Of a stretch of 64,000 bases of DNA, positions 11,565-22,290 are shown piece after piece. The notes under the pieces are model-generated. The model was not told the origin of the DNA and did no database searches. It saw only the letters and a program-made list of their open reading frames with translations. Origin of the DNA: Symbiodinium natans (Eukaryota > Sar > Dinophyceae > Suessiales > Symbiodiniaceae); assembly GCA_905221605.1 (NCBI GenBank), contig CAJNDS010002601.1:756044-820043 (forward strand), written 5' to 3'. Each line of letters starts with the position of its first letter. Position 1 is the first letter of the stretch. Both the position numbers and the translations under genes were made by a program.

Positions 11565-11670
11565 GGGATGTTCCCCCATATACCAACAGCCCTTAAATAG
11601 AGACTATAAAGGGTGGGGGGGAGGTACTAGAATCTCGATTCAGGACTATTAGTATTCGGGGGAACGCCCC
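11565..11670. mobile_element. MITE-like family 1, copy 1
   Basis: Ends GGGATGTTCCCCCATATACC and GGTATTCGGGGGAACGCCCC-like (as read, AGTATTCGGGGGAACGCCCC) are inverted repeats, and the internal boxes (CCAACAGCCCTTAA, CAGGACTATTAGTATTC) match the four other copies at 14411, 19773, 20154 and 40059. About 106 bp, non-coding. Confidence 0.7.
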
Positions 11671-12055
11671 AATGTATACCCTAAACCCAAACTCCAAACC
11701 CCAAACCCCTAAACCCTAAACCCTAATACCCTAATGCCCTAAAACCCTAGACCTTATGAACCCTAAACCCTAAACCCTAAACCCTAAACCCCGAAATTTT
11801 ACTTAAGAGGAGCTGGTGGTCTTCCGGAGCGGCGGGCGGGCGTTTGGAGGCAGAGCCATGTCCTGGGTCTGGTCCTTGGGTCAGTTCGCGGGTTTAGGGT
11901 TTAGGGTAGGGTTTAGGGTTTCGGGTTTAGGGTTTAACTTCTGACCCCTCCTGAGGTTAAGCATTCAAAGGACTGAGGGCTAGAAGGGTTGAGTGGGTCT
12001 ATAGGTTTGAGAATCAAAAAGCGTAGACGTGAGGGCCTGCTTTCTGCGCACTCAC

Positions 12056-12194
12056 GGTTTTCGTCCGACGTTGTAGGAGTCCCACAGTACACATCAAAAA
12101 GGGCATCCAGGGCCGGGAAAAGCATCTCGTTCATGTAGTCCAGCGGTATCTGATCCAATGGATTCGTGACTTTCGTGCATCCCTCCCGGATCTC
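12056..12194 (-). CDS. possible isolated exon, unknown product
   Basis: On the minus strand an acceptor AG precedes an open stretch (EIREGCTKVTNPLDQIP at its start, then LDYMNEMLFPALDALF and DVYCGTPTTSDENR). It ends exactly at a canonical donor, GTGAGT (complement at 12050-12055). The mixed amino-acid composition is unlike the repeat-derived frames nearby. No partner exon is recognisable on either side. It could be a relic exon or chance. I do not recognise the family. Confidence 0.28.
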
Positions 12195-12654
12195 CTCAGC
12201 ACCTTGATTGTGGCCGCAACAGAGTTATGATTTCCAGCTGAGTGTCCAGGAACGGCATTTGGGCTTATAAGCCTATCTTTTTGCACGGAAATTCTACTGC
12301 ATGATGATAGCACATGCACGATACGAGAAGTCCAAATAGAAAGTTGTCAAGAATATGTAAAAAGAACAACAAGAACCACAACATTCTACTCGACAATTGC
12401 ACGGACTCAGGGACACACACACACACACACTCTTGCAATTACGATTTGCCTAAGAAACCGCAAAAAACAACAAAGATGGCAATCCCTATACTGGCCTTGT
12501 AAAGAAACATTGTGTATGTTGTATTCTATTTCTTTCTGTATCTCTTTATTTCATTTCTTCTTTCTTTCTTTATTTCCTTCATGATGTCCATATTAATTGC
12601 TTATTGTGTGATGATAAGAATTCTGATTATGATTGTTGCTACTTTAAAAAATGT

Positions 12655-12698
<44 letters not shown>

Positions 12699-13057
12699 GC
12701 CTGGGGGGGGGGGGGGGCGGCTTCTGGAGCAAATCGTAGTTTTCAGAATCTATATGGGCTTCAGGGTTTCGGAGCTTAGGGCTTAGGGCTTCAGGGGCCC
12801 GTACTAGAACCCGGACGCGAGCTTGGCTGGCTAGGGCTTGAGGCATCCCTGAAAAGCAAAATCCTAAACCCGAAGGGTTTAGGGTTTAGCGTCTAGGGTT
12901 TAGGGCTTGGGGTTTAGGGTTTAGGGTTTAGGGTTTAGGGTTGAGGGTTTAGGGTTTAGGGTTTTGGGAGCCCCAGCAGAAGCCGGCAGCGAGCTACCTT
13001 GGGTGCAGGTGCATGCAGGGTTCAGTCTTCTTGTCCAAGTGCTTGAGGATTGAGGAT

Positions 13058-13148
13058 TGAGGGTTTAGGGTTTAGGGTTTAGGGTTTAGGGTTTAGGGTT
13101 TAGGGTTTAGGGACCCTAAACCCTAAACCCTAAACCCTAAACCCTAAA
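13058..13148. repeat. head-to-head telomere repeat junction
   Basis: Eight TTTAGGG units run to position 13112. After a single A at 13113, five CCCTAAA units follow, giving a 90-bp near-perfect palindrome. This is the arrangement expected of a telomere-telomere fusion or of a fold-back array. Confidence 0.9.
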
Positions 13149-14410
13149 GCCAAGTGCTTGAGGATTGAGGATGAAGGGCGAGGATCGAAGTGGTGGCTGA
13201 AAGGTTGAAGTTCTCAGGGTTTAGGGTTTGTGATCGTGTATGTACCGAGGTAGTAGATACTTGGTCCTTAACACTACTATCTACAAGTAGGGAAAACCGG
13301 AGGGGGTAACGGAACCATTAAGGCCCAAGTATAGACGACCTGCCTTAAGCTCTGAGCCCTCAAAGCCGTAGGGATGCATGGAGTTTTTGGGCTTTCTACA
13401 CCCAAGAGTAATCCAGGAAGACAAAGGGTTTAGGGTTTAGGGTTTAGGGATTAGGGGCGGGCCTACTCTGGGTCCTAGTTTTCGTCTCCGCCAAGCCGCG
13501 GGACCATCCGCATTCGGGGCAGTGTGTGCTGCTGGCACCTGCCATGGCAAGACAGAGAACCCTCGGCATGCTTGACCCCCAATACGCCAGATTCACAGCC
13601 TACGTAGCCCCTAAACCCTAAACCCCAAACCCTAAACCCTGCACCCTGAACCCTCGGCCCTGAACCCTGAACCCGCATTTAGGGTTTTGGGTTTAGGCAC
13701 CGAAGCACCCCCCCCCCACACCCTCAAACCATCGCAATTCAAACCAGAACCAATTCCGAGGGCCCCAAGGCCTCAAAAGGCATATTGTATTTCCCAAAAT
13801 GGTACCTCTTTGTTATACCCCCAATAGACAAATGATTAAAGGGACCCCCCCCCCCCTCTCTCCCCAAAGGGTAATTTACCCCTCTTTTCGGAAACCCAAA
13901 ACCCAAAACCCGAAACCCGAAACCCCAAACCCCAAACCCAAAACCCCAAACCCGAAACCCCAAACCCCAAAACCCAAAACCCAAAACCCTTACCTAAACC
14001 TTCTCTTCGGGATCCGGCCTTCGCAGTTGCCGCAGCTTCTGCGGTGGTTGAAGCCTTAGAGTCTTTTGGGGTTTAGGGTTTAAGATTTAAGGTTTAGGGT
14101 TTAGGGTAGAGGGCTTAGGATTTAGGGTTTAAGGTTTGGGACGTTTGAGTTGAAAATCGCCATTGCTGACTTCGCTGACGTTCTTTGCTTGCATCGGGGT
14201 GGGAAGGTGCGCAGTAGGGAGGGAGTTCAGAGTGTAGACCCTAAACCCTAAACCCTAAACCCTAAACCCTAAACCCTAAACCCCAAACCCTAAACCCTAA
14301 ACCCTAAACCCCGGGATTTCCCTAGTCCCTAAACGTTCGGAAGAGTTGAGGGATGTTGGGCTTCCAGCCGCATGCTTGCAGGGTCTCAGGGTTTTGAGGG
14401 TTTAGGGGTC

Positions 14411-14508
14411 GGGAGGTTCCCCCTCCTACTAACACTCCTTCATAGGGATCATAGTACCCCCTGTTATGATCCCTATTAAGGACTGTTAGTATACGGGGGG
14501 AACATGCC
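14411..14508. mobile_element. MITE-like family 1, copy 2
   Basis: Same family as 11565-11670: GGGAGGTTCCCCCTCCTACTAA at the left end (18 of these bases match the family) and TTAGTATACGGGGGGAACAT at the right. Shared inner boxes are AACACTCCTT, AGGGATCATAGTA and TTAAGGACTG. It lies between TTTAGGG tracts. Confidence 0.72.
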
Positions 14509-14534
14509 AAGTTTAGGGTTTAGGGCTGAGGGTT

Positions 14535-15041
14535 TAATGTGGTATCCTGATTAGGGGCCCCCCCCCCCCCCCCCCCCCCCCCCAAACTAAATCCACCCCC
14601 GCAATAGTGTCACCAAAAAAAGGGACCCCCCCAAACTAATTTTCGGCCCCGGGCCCCCCCCACCGGCTCCTCTTCATTTCCTCTTCGCTCCTCTTCCCTC
14701 TCCTCTTCCTCTCCCTCTCCTCTTAGGTAATTAAGCTCAGGTAAGCTCAGATGAGCTCAGCTCAGGTAAGCTCAGGAAATCTCAGGTAAGCTCAGTAATT
14801 AAAGCTAAAGGTAAGAGCTCAGGTAAACTTAGGTGAGCTCAGGTAAGCTCAGATGAGCTCAGCTCAGGAAAGCTCCGGTAAGCTCAGTAATTAAAAGCTC
14901 ACAGTTCGCAGCCTTCCGTGCTCAGGTCCCGAAAAACTTTACTTTATTGTGGGGGGGGGCAATCGAATTTTTGTCTCCTGAATAATTTTTGGAAAACTTT
15001 TCATTATGGGAGGGGTCCAGACTAATCAGGATACGACATTA
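14535..15041. mobile_element. 507-bp TIR element, non-autonomous
   Basis: Terminal inverted repeats of 20 bp with one mismatch: TAATGTGGTATCCTGATTAG at 14535-14554 and, read inward from the right, TAATGTCGTATCCTGATTAG at 15022-15041. Inside are a 26-base C-run and a CT-rich stretch. There is also a short-period array of AAGCTCAGGT-type units (about 14726-14900), and a right subterminal GGAAAACTTTTCATTATGGG. No ORF of note. Both outer flanks are telomere-type repeats (AGGGTT before, CCCTAAACCC after), so it appears inserted within an interstitial telomere tract. Confidence 0.72.
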
Positions 15042-15500
15042 CCCTAAACCCTAAACCCTAAACCCTACACCCGTTTAGGCATTTCGGGAGTTCTGACAGT
15101 TTGCTCCGGCTTTGGGGATGTTGCAGCTTCGGGTCTCCGGGTGTTTTCGAAGCTTTGCAGGCTCGTTGTAGGGTTCAGGATTTGGGGTTTAGGGTTTAGG
15201 GCTTAGGGTTTAGGGTTTAGGGTGTAGGGTGTAGGGTTTAGGGTTTAGGCTTTAGGGTTTAGGGTTTAGGGTTTAAGGTTTAGGGTTTGGAAGTCCAGCT
15301 CGACAGGCCTCGGCGTCCCCGATGCCGAGCTCCTGCGCTGCTGGAGAAGGCGCCTGAACATTCGCCCTAAACCCTAAACCCTAAACCCTAAACCCTAAAC
15401 CCTAAACCCTAAACCCTAAACCCTACACCCTAAACCCTAAACCCTAAACCCTAAACCCCAAACCCTAAACCCTAGCTTAGGCTCCCTGGGCCCCTAGTCT

Positions 15501-15630
15501 GGGTAGCCAGTCGCCATATTCTAATAAGGGTGCCCCCTTTTTTGGGGTTTTAGGGTTTAGGGTTTAGGGTTTAGGGTTTTATAAGTGAACCTTGAACCAA
15601 GAAAAGGGAAAAGGGTACTGCCGGGCTACA
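15501..15630. mobile_element. MITE-like family 2, copy 2, interrupted by telomere repeats
   Basis: Left end GGGTAGCCAGTCGCCATATT and right end GGTACTGCCGGGCTACATAG match family 2. In place of the internal GGGTTGGTTATTTTATAAG there is GGGG, about five TTTAGGG heptamers (15545-15580) and TTTTATAAG. The telomere array thus sits inside a dated landmark, which shows direct insertion or repair-associated addition of telomere repeats. Confidence 0.72.
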
Positions 15631-16038
15631 TAGTAATGAAGTTGTTATCCGGTGCTGGTAGGGTTTAGGGTTGTAGCGTCTAGGGTTTAGGCAGTTCTAT
15701 GGTTTAGGGCTGAGGGTTAAGGCATAGCGTATATGGTTTTGGAGGGGAGGGGCGTTGACCAAACCCCAAACCCTTCCAGGAAGTTCTCTTTAATGAGATG
15801 TTGGATCAAACTAAACCCTAACTCCTATACACCCTAAACCCTAAACCCTAAACCTTCCACACACCAAGAGGGACACCAACTTCAGCATCGTTGACCCAAA
15901 ACCTAGGAAGAACATAAGTGCACTTTTGGCTTAAAGGGGCTTATGAGGGAAACTGTACCTCGGACCCTAAACTATCCTGAACCCTAAACCCTAAACCCTA
16001 CACCCTAAACCCTAAACCCTAAACTATCCTAAACCCTC

Positions 16039-16149
16039 GGCGAGTGCCAGGATGCTGCCTCTTTGGCGTCCCTGGCAGAGGATGCGACTGGCGGGGAGGT
16101 TGATGAAGCGCCCTGGTCCTGGGGAGCACGTGCTGAAGGTAGGGCCGAA
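16039..16149 (+). pseudogene. exon-like island, Ala/Glu-rich (copy 1)
   Basis: An open 37-codon stretch reading GECQDAASLASLAEDATG followed by GEVDEAPWSWGARAEGRAE, between telomere-type tracts. An almost identical stretch of the same length and frame lies at 16576-16686. The shared flanks (ACCTAGGAAGAACA at 15899 and 16449, GGACCCTAAACTATCC just before each) show that a segment of roughly 250 bp was duplicated about 540 bp apart. No start, stop or clear splice sites, so a relic exon is the cautious call. Confidence 0.4.
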
Positions 16150-16575
16150 ACCCGAAACCCGAAACCCGAAACCCTAAACCCTAACCCTAAACCCCAAACC
16201 CTAAACCCCAAACCCTAAACCCTACAGCCACGCCCAAATAGAAACTCAGCAAACACGAAGGAAGGCGGATCGAGATCGACCCGAGGCATAGGGGAAGTTC
16301 GGAGTAGGAGTCGTGGGTATTCAGAGGGGTTTAGGGTGGGTTCAGGGTTTAGGGTTTAGGGTTTAGGGTTTAGGGTTTAGGGTTTAGGGTTTAGGGTTTA
16401 GGGTTTAGGGTTTAGGGTTTAGGGCAACCAGATGTACTCGAAAGAGTAACCTAGGAAGAACACAACTGCACTTTTGGCTTAAAGGGGCTTTTGAGGGAAA
16501 CTGTACCTCGGACCCTAAACTATCCTAAACCCTATAAAACCCTAACCCCTAAACCCTAAACTATCCTAAACCCTC

Positions 16576-16686
16576 GGCGAGTTCCAGGCTGATGCCTCTT
16601 TGGCATCCCGAGCAGAGGATGCGGCTGGCGGGGATGTTGATGAGGCGCCCTGGTCCTGGGGAGCACGTGCGGACGGTAGGGCCGAA
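16576..16686 (+). pseudogene. exon-like island, Ala/Glu-rich (copy 2)
   Basis: Second copy of the 16039-16149 island, reading GEFQADASLASRAEDAAG and then GDVDEAPWSWGARADGRAE. Ten codons differ from copy 1, the frame is kept throughout and no indel is present. About half of the changes are at third positions. It is followed directly by CCGAAACCCGAAACCC and CCCTAAA repeats, as in copy 1. Confidence 0.4.
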
Positions 16687-16984
16687 ACCCGAAACCCGAA
16701 ACCCTAAACCCTAAACCCTCAATCCTGGACTTGGGCTGCAACCGCCGTTCTAGATTGGCCCGATAGGCCGTTTCTACACCCTGCCGTGTTCTTTGAATCA
16801 CATGACTAGAAAAACAAAATTTAACACCCCAAAAGCCCCGGAACAACCCAAAGCCCTCTTTCTAAGCCCCCAAAAGCCCGAAGGGCCTATATTAACTTCT
16901 TAATTAACCCCCAGCAGCCCCAACTAAAGCCCTTTGAAGCCGTAGAGCTCCAACCCCTCAATCCACCCTAAACCCAAAAAAATC

Positions 16985-17218
16985 TAAAACCCTAAAACCC
17001 TAAAACGCAAAACCCTAAAACCCTAAAACCCTAAAACCCTAAAACCCTAAAACCCTAAAACCCTAAAACCCTAAAACCCTAAAACCCTAAAACCCTAAAA
17101 CCCTAAAACCCTAAAACCCTAAAACCCTAAAACCCTAAAACCCTAAAACCCTAAAACCCTAAAACCCTAAAACCCTAAAACCCTAAAACCCTAAAACCCT
17201 AAAACCCTAAAACCCTAA
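16985..17218 (-). repeat. octamer telomere-variant array CCCTAAAA
   Basis: About 28 near-perfect copies of CCCTAAAA (G-strand TTTTAGGG), bounded on both sides by heptamer-type repeats. TTTTAGGG is the telomere unit of some green algae, but here it sits among heptamers. A second TTTTAGGG tract lies at 25618-25740. Local amplification of a slippage variant is the simplest explanation. Confidence 0.93.
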
Positions 17219-17691
17219 ACCCTAAGCCCTTAGCCCTTAACCCTAAACCCTAAAACCCAAAACCTGGAGAAATGTACCAAAGTCTCCGTCGCAGAAACGT
17301 CGGCGCCCGACTCCTCCGCAGCTGGTGGCGCCTCTCCAGGCACCTCCACCTAGGCTTAGGGTTTAGGGCTTAGGGCTTAGGGCTTAGGGTATGGGGTTTA
17401 GGGTTTAGGGTTTAGGGGCTCAGGGTTTAGGGTTAGGGGCTGAGGGTTTAGAGCTGAGGTTTTCGGGCTCTGAGTTTCGGACCCAGGTACCTTGGCATGG
17501 GCATGGGCTCAAACGGGTCAGAACATGGCAAAGTCGTCGAAACACAGTGGCCATAATTTCTCAAACCCTCAACTCGACAACTAGCTAAGCTACATAATGC
17601 AGTCCTGCTTGGGTCGGGTTAGGGTTTGCAGGTCCATCTTGAGTTTAGGGTTTAGGGCCGTTCAGGGTTCAGGGTCTAGGATCTACTATAT

Positions 17692-17789
17692 GGGTGGCTG
17701 TCAAAATTATGATCCTGTTTGGGGTACCCGAAATAGGTGCCGTATGATTATAGGGTTCCAAAAAGGGACGATCATTTTGACAACCGCCC
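17692..17789. mobile_element. MITE-like hairpin element, GGGTGGCTGTCAAAA type
   Basis: A 98-bp element. Left end GGGTGGCTGTCAAAATTATG and right end, read inward, GGGCGGTTGTCAAAATGATC are inverted repeats (19 of 24 positions agree over the full arms). Non-coding, single copy in this window, embedded in telomere-type sequence. Confidence 0.62.
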
Positions 17790-19057
17790 AACTCAACCCT
17801 AAACCCTATAAGCCCCTAAGCCAAGGGTAGGCACCTTATAAACCAAAAAAACCTGAAGGCCTCTTCAACCCCAAAAAGTACAAGAAAACCCTGTTTGACT
17901 ACGGGACTTTGGGGATTCGGGCTCCTGGGTTGAATGGATTTTGCGGGTGTGGTCGATCTGACAGGTTGGATGGGGTTTGGGGTTTGGGGTTCGGGGTTTG
18001 GGGTTTAGGGTTTAGGGTATAGGGTTTAGGGTTTAGGGCTTAGGGTTTAGGGTTCAGGCTTTAGGGTTTAGGGGTTCAAGTACCTCTTAAGACGCACGAC
18101 ATTCTAACTACGCAGTAGGCGGTCTCATGTGTATACACATATACCCAACCGTGAACAACTTCCCTCCAAAAAAAACTTTGTCCAACACCAAGCCCGAGAC
18201 CCCACCCGTAACCCCTGACCCCTAAACCCTCAACCCTAAACCCCAACCCTCCCCCTCCCCCAAACCCTAACCCCTAAACCCCAACCCTCACCCCCCCCCC
18301 CAAAGTAACCGTAAACTGTTGGCCCTGAACAGCCATGGCACCTCCTTCTGTGCGTCCTGCGCAGGTGCCGAAGCCGGGGTGGGCGCCGTGGCGCTGGGGT
18401 CCTTGGCATGGGGCTGCAGGGAACCTGTAGGGCTAAGTGTCTAAGAAGCCTAATTTTCCCCTAAGCCCCTATGCCCCTAAACCCTATAAGCCCTAATAAA
18501 CCCTAAAAGCCCTGAACCCTATAAACCCTAAAGCCCCTGAACCTTATATAATATAGGCTATCCCTAGACCCCTGACCAAAATCTCTACGCCTATGCCTTG
18601 CAAATCCACAAATATCTCTCCACCTTCAACCTCCAGTTGCTCTGGAAGGTGAGCAAAAGCCCTCCCATGAACCCCCTAAACCCTAAACCCTAAACCCTGA
18701 ACCCTTAACCCTTAAACCCTAAACTGGACCCTCAACCCTAAAGGCCCATAAACTCCAAGGACCCTGAGCCCTACACCCCACACCCTAGCCCGAAGCGCCC
18801 TAAACCCTACACCCTAAACCCCTAAACCCTAAACCTGAAGGGCCCTAGACTCTACGCACCCTCAACCCTAAACCCTAACCCCAAAGCCTAAACCCTAAAC
18901 CCCAAACTCTAAACTCTAAACCCTAAACCCTAAACCCTAAACCCTAAACCCTAAACCCGAGCCCAGCGTCGGCGCCAGGCCTGTCTGCCTCCGACGATGC
19001 GGCGGCTGCCGGAGCCTCTGCAGCTGGCGCCTCTGTCGCTCTAGGGCCAGCCGTGTG

Positions 19058-19202
19058 TAGGGTTTAGGGTTTAGGGTTTAGGGTTTAGGGTTTAGGGTTT
19101 AGGGTTTAGGGTTTAGGGTTTAGGGTTTAGGGTTTAGGGTTTAGGGTTTAGGGTTTAGGGTTTAGGGTTTAGGGTTTAGGGTTTAGGGTTTAGGGTTTAG
19201 GG
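19058..19202 (+). repeat. interstitial telomere array TTTAGGG
   Basis: About twenty uninterrupted TTTAGGG heptamers, one of the longest perfect arrays in the window. It is preceded by a GC-rich island of about 95 bp that is itself preceded by CCCTAAA repeats, so that island is flanked by telomere repeats in the orientation of two chromosome ends. Confidence 0.95.
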
Positions 19203-19772
19203 TGGATCGGTCGAAAAGGGACCCATTAGGGTTTAGCACTCAGGGATTGCCCTCAATAGCGTTTTTCTTACATCCGAAGGCGCCTCTGCTGTGGTTGCAG
19301 CAGCCCGCGGTAGCTCTTCCGCGGGCGCGTTGTGCCTTTCACTTGCCCGCTGAGTCTATGGGGTTTAGGGTTGTGGGTTTAGGGTTTTGGGTTTAGGGGT
19401 CAGGGCTTTAGGGCCCCCCCAAAACAACAAACATAAACCCTGCGCCCGAAACCCTAGCCGCCCTAAATGTTCAGGCCTAACAGGTTCGAAAGCCCTGCTT
19501 GCCTAGAAAGCCCGGAACGCTCAACTCCAGCCCACAAAAACACCTCGACACTAAACCCTGAAATAAACCCTAAACCCTAAACCCTAAACCCTAAATCCTA
19601 AACCCTTAACACTTCAACCTTGAACCCCAAACCCTATTGTAAACCCTACAAACCTTGTAAACCCCTACAAACTCCATAAACCTGAAAGCCCTCAACCCTC
19701 AAGAGCCGGAAGCCCTAAACCACAAAACCCTTGAAACCCTCTAAACCGATAAACCCTATGTACCCTGAACTG

Positions 19773-19864
19773 GGGATGTTCCCCCTTGTACTAACAGTCC
19801 TTAATTGCTAACGGGGGGATACTACAATCCCTGTTAAGGACTGTTAGTCCAAGGGGAACATCCC
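19773..19864. mobile_element. MITE-like family 1, copy 3
   Basis: The cleanest copy. GGGATGTTCCCCCTTGTACT opens and AGTCCAAGGGGAACATCCC closes the element. Inner arms ACTAACAGTCCTTAA and TTAAGGACTGTTAGT are perfectly complementary, and GGGGGATACTACAATCCC forms the loop. 92 bp, non-coding. Confidence 0.78.
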
Positions 19865-20153
19865 AACCCTGAACCCGAAACCCTTTAAACCCTGAACCCT
19901 AAACCCAAACCCTACAAACCCTAACCCTAAACACCCTAAGAATCCCAAAAAGCACTAAAAGAATCCAAAAAAATCCTAAACAGCCCTAAACACCAGAAAC
20001 CCTACTATGAACCCATATAAACCCAATAAACCCTATAAACCCAATAATCTTCAAATCAAAACGCCCTAGACCCCAAACCCAAAAAACCCTAAACCCTCAA
20101 CCTCAAACCCTATAAATCCTAAGAACCCTCACAACCCTGAACCCTATAAGATT

Positions 20154-20251
20154 GGGGATTCCCCCTTATACTAACAGTCCTCCTCAATCGGGATTAAATT
20201 GTGCCCTGCAAAAATCTTTATCAAGCATTATTAGTATAGGGGGAGCATCCC
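20154..20251. mobile_element. MITE-like family 1, copy 4
   Basis: GGGGATTCCCCCTTATACTA at the left and TTAGTATAGGGGGAGCATCCC-type sequence (last 20 bases TAGTATAGGGGGAGCATCCC) at the right. It shares AACAGTCCT and GGGATTAAA inner boxes with copies 2 and 3, with a diverged middle. It lies only 290 bp from copy 3. Confidence 0.72.
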
Positions 20252-21058
20252 AGCATATAAACCCCAAAAGAAGTCCTTACCCTAAACCCTAAACCCTAAA
20301 CCCTACACCCCCAAAAAAGTCCTTAAACACCTCAGCCTGGGCACCTGGGAGATCGTGCCGCTTCAGCCTCCTGATGAGGCGCCTGGTGAGGGCTTGCGCG
20401 CCCCTGCCTGGTTTAGGGTTAGGGTTAGGGTTAGGGTTTAGGGTTTAGGGTTTAGGGTTTAGGGTTTACGGTTTAGGGTTTAGGGTTTAGGGCTTCTATG
20501 GCTTAGGGAATTTAGGGAGTTTTGGGCTTAGGGTTTAGGGGTAGTTAGGGTTTGGAGCTTGGGTTTAGGGTTCAGGGCAGAACGCCCCGCCACACCGTTT
20601 GAGTGCTTGTGGTGTGGGGTTTAGAGTTTAAGGTTTGGGGCTTGGAGTGTAGGGTCTGGGGTTTGGGAGATCTGGGTACGAGAAGAGGTAGCGAGCGGAT
20701 ACTGGCTACATGCAATCTGCAGGGCGAATAGAAGGGCTCGGGGCTATCCACACCCTAGCCTCTACACCAAAACTCTTCCACTTTCCTAGCTACTAAAACC
20801 CAAACCCTAGACCCTAGACCCTAGACCTCTAAACGCCAAACCCCAAATGCCCAAACCCCCAAGCCCCCAATCCCCTAAACCCCTAAACCCCCAAACCCCT
20901 AAACCCCCAGACCCCTAAACTCCTGAACCCCTGACCCCTAAACCCCTAAACCCCTAAACCCCCAAACCCCAAACCCAAAACCCCAAAACCCCAAAACCCC
21001 TAAACCCTAAACCCCTAAACCCCCTAAACCCCCAAACCCTAAACCTTAAACCCCAAGC

Positions 21059-21158
21059 CTTGGTAGCCCAGCCTAACCATATTCCAATAAGGGCACCCTC
21101 TTGTTGGGGTTGGTTAGTTTGCAAGGGAAGCTTGAATCAAAAAAGCGGGAAAAAGCGG
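21059..21158. mobile_element. MITE-like family 2, copy 3, right end replaced by telomere repeats
   Basis: Begins CTTGGTAGCCCAGCCTAACC and keeps the ATAAGGGCACCC and GGTTGGTTAGTTT boxes. The expected right terminus (GGGCTACCAAG) is missing: after GGGAAAAAGCGG the sequence becomes TTTAGGG heptamers to about 21207. This looks like a broken end capped by telomere repeats. Confidence 0.7.
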
Positions 21159-21208
21159 TTTAGGGTTTAGGGTTTGGGGTTTAGGGTTTAGGGTTTAGGG
21201 CTTAGGGT

Positions 21209-22290
21209 GTAGCACGGGTCAGCTGAACGCAATAGTGTGAAGACATGCCCACCCCGAGGCCACCCAAACAATACGCATCACGAAACCAAACCGGAGCCAG
21301 CCAAAGCCAAGCCAGCCATTCAAATTTCACGCATCGAATATGTTCAGAGGACACTAAGATAAAAACACTGCGAATGCTTGGGACATTTGCGAGTCGTGAA
21401 CTCTTGCCGAACTCGAGGCGAGCTGTTGGCGACTTTTTTGGGGGGTCACTTGGCACACTGGAAGTCGGAGGTCATCTGGGGCCAGAGGGCACCTGTCGAG
21501 CATTGCTTGGGACATTTGCGGCTTTGAGCCAAGGGTGTCCCTTGCCTTCGGAGGTCACTTTGGGGCAGAAGGCAAAGGAGCCCCCCCTTCAGGTTTCGCG
21601 CAGGGGACGGTCTGGGCCGAAGGGCCCTTTCATAGAAAATTCCAGGGCGTGAAGAGTCTCCAGGTTTTGCAAGTCTCTCCCCCACGCCGAAGCTCAGGCC
21701 TACCAGGGCCTCCTCGGGCTTTTTGGGGGGCAGACTGAAGACTTTGCTGGTTGGGCGGGTTTTGAGGGCCTAAAAACCGGTCAGGGCCTTGAGGGACCTA
21801 GTCACTTGGCCAGAAGGTAAACCCCACCGGGCCGAAGGGCCCTCTCACAGAAAATCCGGCGTTCCCGTTTTGAGAGGGCGCAGAAATTGTCCGGGGAACC
21901 CAAAAAAGCTCAGAAACTGTCCAGGTAAGTGCAAAAAGGCTAGGGAGGAGCCACAAAGGCTCGCCACAGAAACTGTCTCAGAAACTGTCCGAAACTGTTC
22001 GGGCAAAGCCCAAAAAGGCTCAGAAACTGTCCGGGAGGAGCCCAACAGACGAGCCCAAAAAGGCGCTGAAACTGTCTGGGAGGAGCCCAAAAAGGCTCGG
22101 AAACTGTCGCGGGAGCCCCGCAAAGGCTCAGAAACTGTCCGGGGAGGAGCGCTTTCGAAGCTGCTTAGGGCCTCAAGAACTGCCCAGGACCTTCCAGGGG
22201 CCTCCCAAGGCCTTCCAGGGCCTCCCAGGAGCCTCCAGGCCGGGCCAGGAAAGGCGGGACTTTTACAGGGGAAGGACCCCCCCCCTGGGG
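21209..22290. other. GC-rich non-telomeric island with 30-35 bp minisatellite
   Basis: A rare kilobase almost without telomere repeats. 21789-22150 is a minisatellite of AAAAAGGCTCAGAAACTGTC / GGGAGGAGCCC units, about ten imperfect copies. 21400-21640 has weaker internal repeats of GGGACATTTGCG and GGTCACTTGG. Open frames on both strands (up to 168 codons) follow the repeats and have opposite-strand shadows, so I call no gene. Confidence 0.7.

Larger units (their letters stand above)
8885..12865. repeat. telomere-repeat mosaic, segment 1
   Basis: Short CCCTAAA arrays (about 8957-9080, 9400-9475, 9768-9850, 10244-10384, 10866-10982, 11760-11790) and TTTAGGG-type arrays (9981-10068, with TTTGGGG; 10485-10535; 11168-11250) alternate in strand. 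An unusual TTTATAGGG 9-mer array lies at 11095-11167. Between them are unique stretches of 60-500 bp. I find no gene except a possible minus-strand exon at 12056-12194. A (TA)n run lies at 12659-12696, followed by a G-run. Confidence 0.85.
12866..21200. repeat. telomere-repeat mosaic, segment 2
   Basis: Continuation of the alternating telomere-type arrays: G-strand at 12866-12966, 15183-15290, 16326-16423, 19058-19202 and 20411-20490; C-strand at 14236-14310, 15365-15475, 18915-18957 and 20281-20310. Degenerate CCCAAACCC-type sequence is at 13885-13990 and 20860-21050. Unique islands of 60-150 bp lie between them. No gene is supported except exon-like islands described separately. Confidence 0.85.

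Noticed and set aside
17530-17570. Stretch AGTGGCCATAATTTCTCAA resembling a dinoflagellate spliced-leader relic
   Set aside because: Only about 13 of 19 positions agree with the leader core as I remember it, and no second copy or exon lies beside it.
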